A stretch of 64,000 bases of DNA from Datura wrightii (lineage: Eukaryota > Streptophyta > Magnoliopsida > Solanales > Solanaceae): contig JASDFA010000010.1 of assembly GCA_035772735.1 (NCBI GenBank), positions 89,923,001 to 89,987,000 of the forward strand, in the 5' to 3' direction. Of the stretch, positions 59,093 to 64,000 are shown in pieces. The notes beneath the pieces were generated by a model, which worked only from the letters and a program-made list of their open reading frames with translations, did not search any database and was not told the DNA's origin. The stretch's first letter is position 1. Each line of letters begins with the position of its first letter. Made by a program: the position numbers and the translations under genes.

Positions 59093-61464
59093 TGTTACAT
59101 CCTAATCTTTTTTTGCCATTTAAAGGATGTTAGTATGCGTATGTTTGGTTCTTAAAGTGTATGTATGCATATGTTAAAGACTGAAAAGATATATGGATGG
59201 CGTCATATAAAGGTGTCCGAGGATTGGGGATGAAAATGACTTGACGAACGAGTCGCCAAGGCCAAGCGAGGCCAGGCTGCAAAGGCCTATGCGACCCGTA
59301 CAACCAACCTGCACAAGGGGTTGCATGATGCGGTCCTGACCCTCCATGATAGCCTATGTGATGCGGACCCTTGGGCACCGCCCCACCCTTATTTAAATGT
59401 TAAGTTGTACTATATTAAGTCATTATATTATGAAACCCCCGACTAACAACTTGCTTGAATGTAAGTTTTCTCTCTAAACTTCAACAAACTAAAAGAGGAT
59501 TGAACAAGCAAAGCTTCAACAAATTGCAATTAACTTTGGGCAATCGTCTTTGAGGGTACAAGGAACGTGTCTATGTAGTTATATCATAGAAATCACTTCA
59601 GATTGCAGAAGCTCCAATGAGTAAAAGTTGAGGAAACTTGTTGTACTTAAGCTTGAATGGTTCTTGAGCTATAGTAAGTCTTCCTACTCATTTAAAATGT
59701 ACAAATTCACAAGTAAATGTTTTGTTGGAGTTGATGTTAAAGTGTTGTTTTGGGACGGTTGTTATGTGTTGATTGCAGACATTGTTAGCTGGTCTTTTAT
59801 ATTATATTATATGTATTATGTTAAGCGTATTTGACATTCTGGTTGTCATGTGAAATTAGTAGCAAAGCTAAGACAACGACGTGTGAACAAATATAAACTA
59901 AAAAGCTGATGTTGATCTAGTAAGGATAAACGAGTGTATTGATACGACGATTCTATACCATAGTCATCTACCTTCATATGTTTATGTTTTAAGGCACTTA
60001 AGGCCTAAAGGAGATTCAATAATTTCCATCACTAAATGTAATGAGGAGTTATTGAGTTCTAAGTTAAATGAATGTTGATCTTAAGAATCTAGAATTAAGT
60101 CTAAGTGCTCTAAGGCATGTTTGAGCAACTTAAGTGAGTCTAAGAACTCTAAATGAATCTAAATATTCCGAGTTGAATTTGTGTTGAGTCTAAGCATTCA
60201 AAATTGAATCCAAATATTCAAAGTGGAGTCCAAATATTCCAAATTTGGGTCTGAATATCCAAAGTTAATTCTGAGAATCTGTAAGCAAGGTTTGGCGTCA
60301 CATTCCTCGAGTCTCAAGTTTATGTTAAGCTTTCGTGTTAAGCTATGTTTTATGTCCCCTCTTGTCAGTTTCTAGGGGTAATGTATTCAATTGGTCCCTA
60401 AGTTGGACCTATTTTCTCAATCAGTTATATTGCATTGTTCAATTGCTGGTCTAAGTATCAGTTTTGCACATCTTTTGCATAGTTTGAATGTTATTAGATG
60501 CACGCCCTCTCTAGTCCATGTATCAGATGGCTGATTGTGCAAGTTGCACACTCTCTCTGGTCTAAGTATTAGATAAATGATTATGCGAGGTGCTATATGA
60601 AAATCCTGGTCCAAGTATTAGGTCAGTCGTATTAAGTCCTGGTCTAAATATCAGGAAACTCTTATTCCTGGTCCAAGTATCAGGTAGCCACCGAGATGAT
60701 TTTCACAAACTACGGTCTAAGTATCAGAAGTATTTGCATAAGTCAATTGAGTTATGGTTATGCTCAGAGTCTGGATATAGGATAGTAGGTTATAGAGTTA
60801 TAGGTTGTCTCTCCCTACCCTATCTTTAAGTTATGTTTAACTATTAATTGCCATTGTTTATGTTGACAAATTCCAGAGTGTTAGGTTGTTGTTATTCACT
60901 TCTCTGGTTCAATTTATCTTTAGCATTATTCTATTATAGCTTTCACTCTTACATACCAGTGCATTTCTTTTTTACTAGCATCTCTTTTCGTAGGGACCCC
61001 TCCGATCATGCTACAGGTGCAGATAGAGGTTCTGATCGACAGTTGTAGTAGGAGTCACTATCTAATAGAGAATGTTGGTATGCTCCCCCTCTTTCAGTAG
61101 TTGAGGTCTTGTTACCCTTTTTGAGTTTTGTTGTTCAATATGGGTAGGCCGGAGCCCTATCCCATGCACTCAGTTTATTACTCTGTGGAGGCTTTTGTGG
61201 ACTAGTTATGTTGTTGTATAGTTTCAGTTTAGTTTCATATATGGCCTTTCGCAGATCATTTTAGTTGTTATGGTAGCCTTGTCAGCATTCTATCTTTGTT
61301 GTTTATGTCGAGACCTGGTCGATCCATTTATTTTATGTTATAGTTGGCTGTGAAAGGTGGACTAGTTGGTCTAAGTGTTATAGTACAAACGTTATATAGC
61401 TGCCTTTCCAGTCAGTTAGGTATCGGAAGCCAATTGCGCCTTCCTCCAGTTTTAAGGCGTGACA
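59093..61464 (+). mobile_element. Solo LTR of a gypsy element (family F)
   Basis: Begins TGTTACATCC and ends ...TTAAGGCGTGACA (2372 bp), both typical of plant gypsy LTRs. Flanks are CTCTG on the left and CTCTA on the right, a target duplication with one difference. Sequence on both sides belongs to the same gag-like relic, so this is a solo LTR left by recombination rather than one end of an element. Inside are short irregular repeats: 'GGTCTAAGTATCAG' variants at 60445-60730 and 'AATCTAAATATTC' variants at 60140-60260. Confidence 0.7.
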
Positions 61465-63170
61465 CTCTACTAGCCAAACATCTTCCTTCTAGTATGACTC
61501 ACTAGAGCAGAGAAGAAAGTAGAGGGAGGATATGTACCAATTGAGATGGGCGGTGCAGGGTTCTCGAGATAAATATCTGGAGGGATGGGCAAATCATAAT
61601 AAAAAATCCTATCAGAGCATCACTAAGGAGAGGACCATCAGCACCACTGGGTTAGATCAATACCTAGACATTATAGAGCAGCTTTAGTTCCAGCACTAGG
61701 TCTTCCATTTCCATCCCCCGGGCCAGTATCATTTTATGCAGTATATAGGGAACTCCTCCAACGAACCAACCCAGGATTGTGGTCTCAGACTGAGCCCCTC
61801 ATGTCAGTCATCATTCAAGGAGTATCGATTGATATCAGCCTCGAGGCTACCAATTCGTATAACCTCGGTGAGGGATACGAGACCATTGACACTATTGATT
61901 TTAATAAGGTGGTAGCTCGGGGATAGCAAGCTAGGCCATGGATAGTAATGGTCATAACTTGAGGAAAACCTACATGGGCCACTCTTGAGACGACTCTGAT
62001 CTTTAAGAAAGATTTACGGCTTCAAGCCAAATTTTGGTGGAACATCATCTGCAATAGGATTTGCCCGACAAAGAGTGATAATAGACTTCCATTTGGGCAT
62101 ACCTTGGTTGTGGCATCGATTGTAGCAAAGAAGAAGATTGGCATAGGAAAGATGCTTTGCATGGAGCTCAAGGAGAGAACTTTGCAGGTGTCCACCTCTC
62201 TACCTTTCCTATGCTTGGTGATGGCTTTGTGCCAGAGAGTAGGAATCTTGATCCTGCTGAGAGAGGATATTTTCATAGAGGGCTCATTTGGTGACAGATA
62301 TCACCAAGATGAGAGATGATACATTGATTATAAATGCCAGATGCCCCATCTCATCATTTCCATTTGGGCGTACATGTGATAGTAAGAGCATCTAGTCTGA
62401 GGAGCCCACCTTATAGCCTCCAACAACCTTTGATCCAATAATTACAGACCCTGCTCCTTATGGATCTCCTTCCTCCATTGCTCCACCTGCTCCGGCTCCA
62501 GCTGCTGCTCCCAGACCCATCGGGAGGAGAGGCAGCAGGCCCGCCTGATCGAGGAGATGCCGACCTTTGTGGCCAAGATTATTGAGCGCGTATAGCAGCC
62601 TCTCCAGGAGTTAGTCAGGGTCTCCTTGAGGCATTGAGTGTCCGTCTAGGTCCTATTGAGGCAAAACTTACATCATTAGAGTAGGTTCTCTGGCCCAATC
62701 GAGATTCAGAGCCTCCGAGCTAATTTGGAGGGGACCAGAGTTGTAGTACTTAACTTACAGATGAGAGAGCGATGAGATGAAGAGGTTAGGTTATTGATAG
62801 TTGATCGTACATAGTCTATTTCTAGACTAATGGAGTTGATTCACGATATTACACCAACTCGAGCTTCTCAAACCAGTCTCCACTCCATGAGCTTTATCTC
62901 CCAGAGCCACAACAGTGAGAGTTTCACTAGAGCAGGTTCCACCTCCTAGTCTATCACAGCCTATCAATCCTACTCCTCTACTTGAAAAAGGAAAGATGCA
63001 TATATAGGAGGTAGAGGATGATTCTAAGGGACAGAGTCCTCCGGGAGGAGGATGACCTCGACATGGACTCAATGGAGGGTGAAAATATTTAGACCACAAA
63101 GTTAGCATCCTTGAGTATTACCTAGAGCTGACTTCATGATGCCGAGGCGATCTCTTCAGTCGCACCACGG
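61465..63170 (+). pseudogene. Decayed 'putative plant transposon protein' gag-region gene
   Basis: Shifting frames give 'RWAVQGSRDKYLEGWANHNK' near 61540, then 'KERTISTTGLDQYLDIIEQL'. A better block at 62005-62320 includes 'LQAKFWWNIICNRICPTKSD', 'TLVVASIVAKKKIGIGKMLC' and 'LKERTLQVSTSLPFLCLVMA'. This order (W-W...R-x-C-P-T-x-x-D-N ... A-x-x-V-A ... T-x-x-x-P-F-x-C) is what I know from the plant transposon-protein domain linked to large LTR elements. A Pro/Ala-rich stretch follows near 62450-62540 and coiled-coil-like sequence near 62700-62860. It is interrupted by many stops. Confidence 0.6.
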
Positions 63171-64000
63171 TATGACCTATAGTAGCGCAGTCTGAGTGAC
63201 TCAGGGAGCCTTTGTTACTCTATATGCGTTATTTGTATGTGCATTAGGGACTTTGCATAATTTTTGAGTTGGGGGTTGGGGTTTGAAGTTTTTGTCCCTT
63301 ATGACATGTTTTGTTTTGTATAGTGTTGATGCTTGAAATAACTCTTATTTTGTATTGAAATATGCTTCTTATGAGTTCAATGTTGATGTGTGTGATGATT
63401 GTCCATTTTACCGCTTTCATAGTAACAAAATTTTTATTGCTTCTTAGTTTAAAGTCCTCTTGGATTTTCTTAGTCATGGTTCTTTCCTGGAAGGCTTATT
63501 TTTAGTTGAATCTAGCAAATAAATGTAGTTAAAGTGTCATACTGTATGCGCCCAATGATAGATTGTTAGACGACATTCTTAAAGATACCGACCTGCAAGT
63601 TGAGTCGTTCTTGGTTGAATAAAATTATTTTGACTTTGGTGGTGGTGGCATATGAGTTTATAGCATGCTTGTATAATTCTTTAAAAAAATTCCCCCCTTA
63701 AATTTTTTACCACAACTATTTGGTATTGACATGTGTACCGCTGTTCTTGACATCTAATTGTGTTGACTATGGCAATGAATCCCTAGTTTAGAGTATAGTT
63801 GTTTAGTCTATTTGATATCCATGTGCCATTGTGTAGTGAGAAAATTTTCATTTGTTCACTTGTTGTGGTCACACTCGAGAACTTGTCTAACTACTTATGG
63901 CTGAGCCTAGGATTAACTATGGATTGTAGAGATGAACTTAGGATTTCTTTGTATTTCACAAGCCACATTTTCCTAAATGGCCCTACCAAATGATGTGTGT
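63171..64000. other. Unassigned sequence at the right edge
   Basis: No family motif, RNA gene or repeat boundary is recognised in any frame. It may still belong to element G (3' of its gag-region gene), but nothing in the sequence shows this. Confidence 0.4.

Overview
This window is repeat-rich plant nuclear DNA. It holds one recognisable host gene, on the minus strand at about 44.3-54.6 kb, surrounded by nested, decayed transposable elements. The organism is a dicot, and the mix of element families (very large-LTR Ty3/gypsy elements, DUF4283-type LINE proteins, a 'putative plant transposon protein' gag) makes Solanaceae the most likely family. That family call is inference from pattern recognition, not a database result. 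Nearly all open frames outside the host gene are pieces of retrotransposon gag/pol or chance frames in LTRs.

Layout. 1-1515: plus-strand LTR of gypsy family B, running in from the left. 1516-11756: gypsy element 1 (minus strand; LTRs about 2.1 kb, the left one missing its first ~116 bp). Its gag gene is broken by a plus-strand fragment of a caulimovirid-like gag/capsid gene (8288-~9401). 11757-13314: 3' end of a plus-strand gypsy element (pol tail plus part of its LTR, family C/D). 13315-20934: gypsy element 2 (minus strand, family B LTR on the right, only an 81-bp LTR stub on the left). 21064-35723: gypsy element 3 (minus strand), whose single LTR is split by element 4 (26084-33954). Element 4 has two 2.8-kb LTRs, keeps only a gag relic and no pol, and is flanked by the perfect duplication GTAAT.

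36405-42155 is a structurally complete Ty1/copia element: 382-bp LTRs with 3 differences, target duplication AGGGA, and a gag-pol broken by stops and frameshifts. A decayed Helitron Rep fragment with the HUH motif lies at about 43.05-43.25 kb. The host gene follows. It encodes the dihydrolipoyl succinyltransferase (E2) of the mitochondrial 2-oxoglutarate dehydrogenase complex; twelve coding exons are resolved (44382-54410), one intron has a GC donor, and a 6.4-kb intron contains a copia fragment joined to a gypsy fragment. Part of the targeting-peptide coding sequence could not be placed.

54.9-56.85 kb is a decayed LINE-type DUF4283 gene split by a 708-bp hAT-type non-autonomous element with an exact 8-bp target duplication. 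57.09-63.2 kb is a relic of a large LTR element whose gag-region gene is split by a solo LTR (59093-61464). The last ~0.8 kb shows nothing identifiable.

The elements do not work together as a pathway. They record successive insertions around and inside one housekeeping gene. I found no convincing new biological system. The most unusual items are the antisense capture of a caulimovirid-like capsid segment inside a gypsy gag gene, the gag-only element 4, and the arrays of near-palindromic ACGA(G/C)TCGT motifs shared by all the large LTR families.
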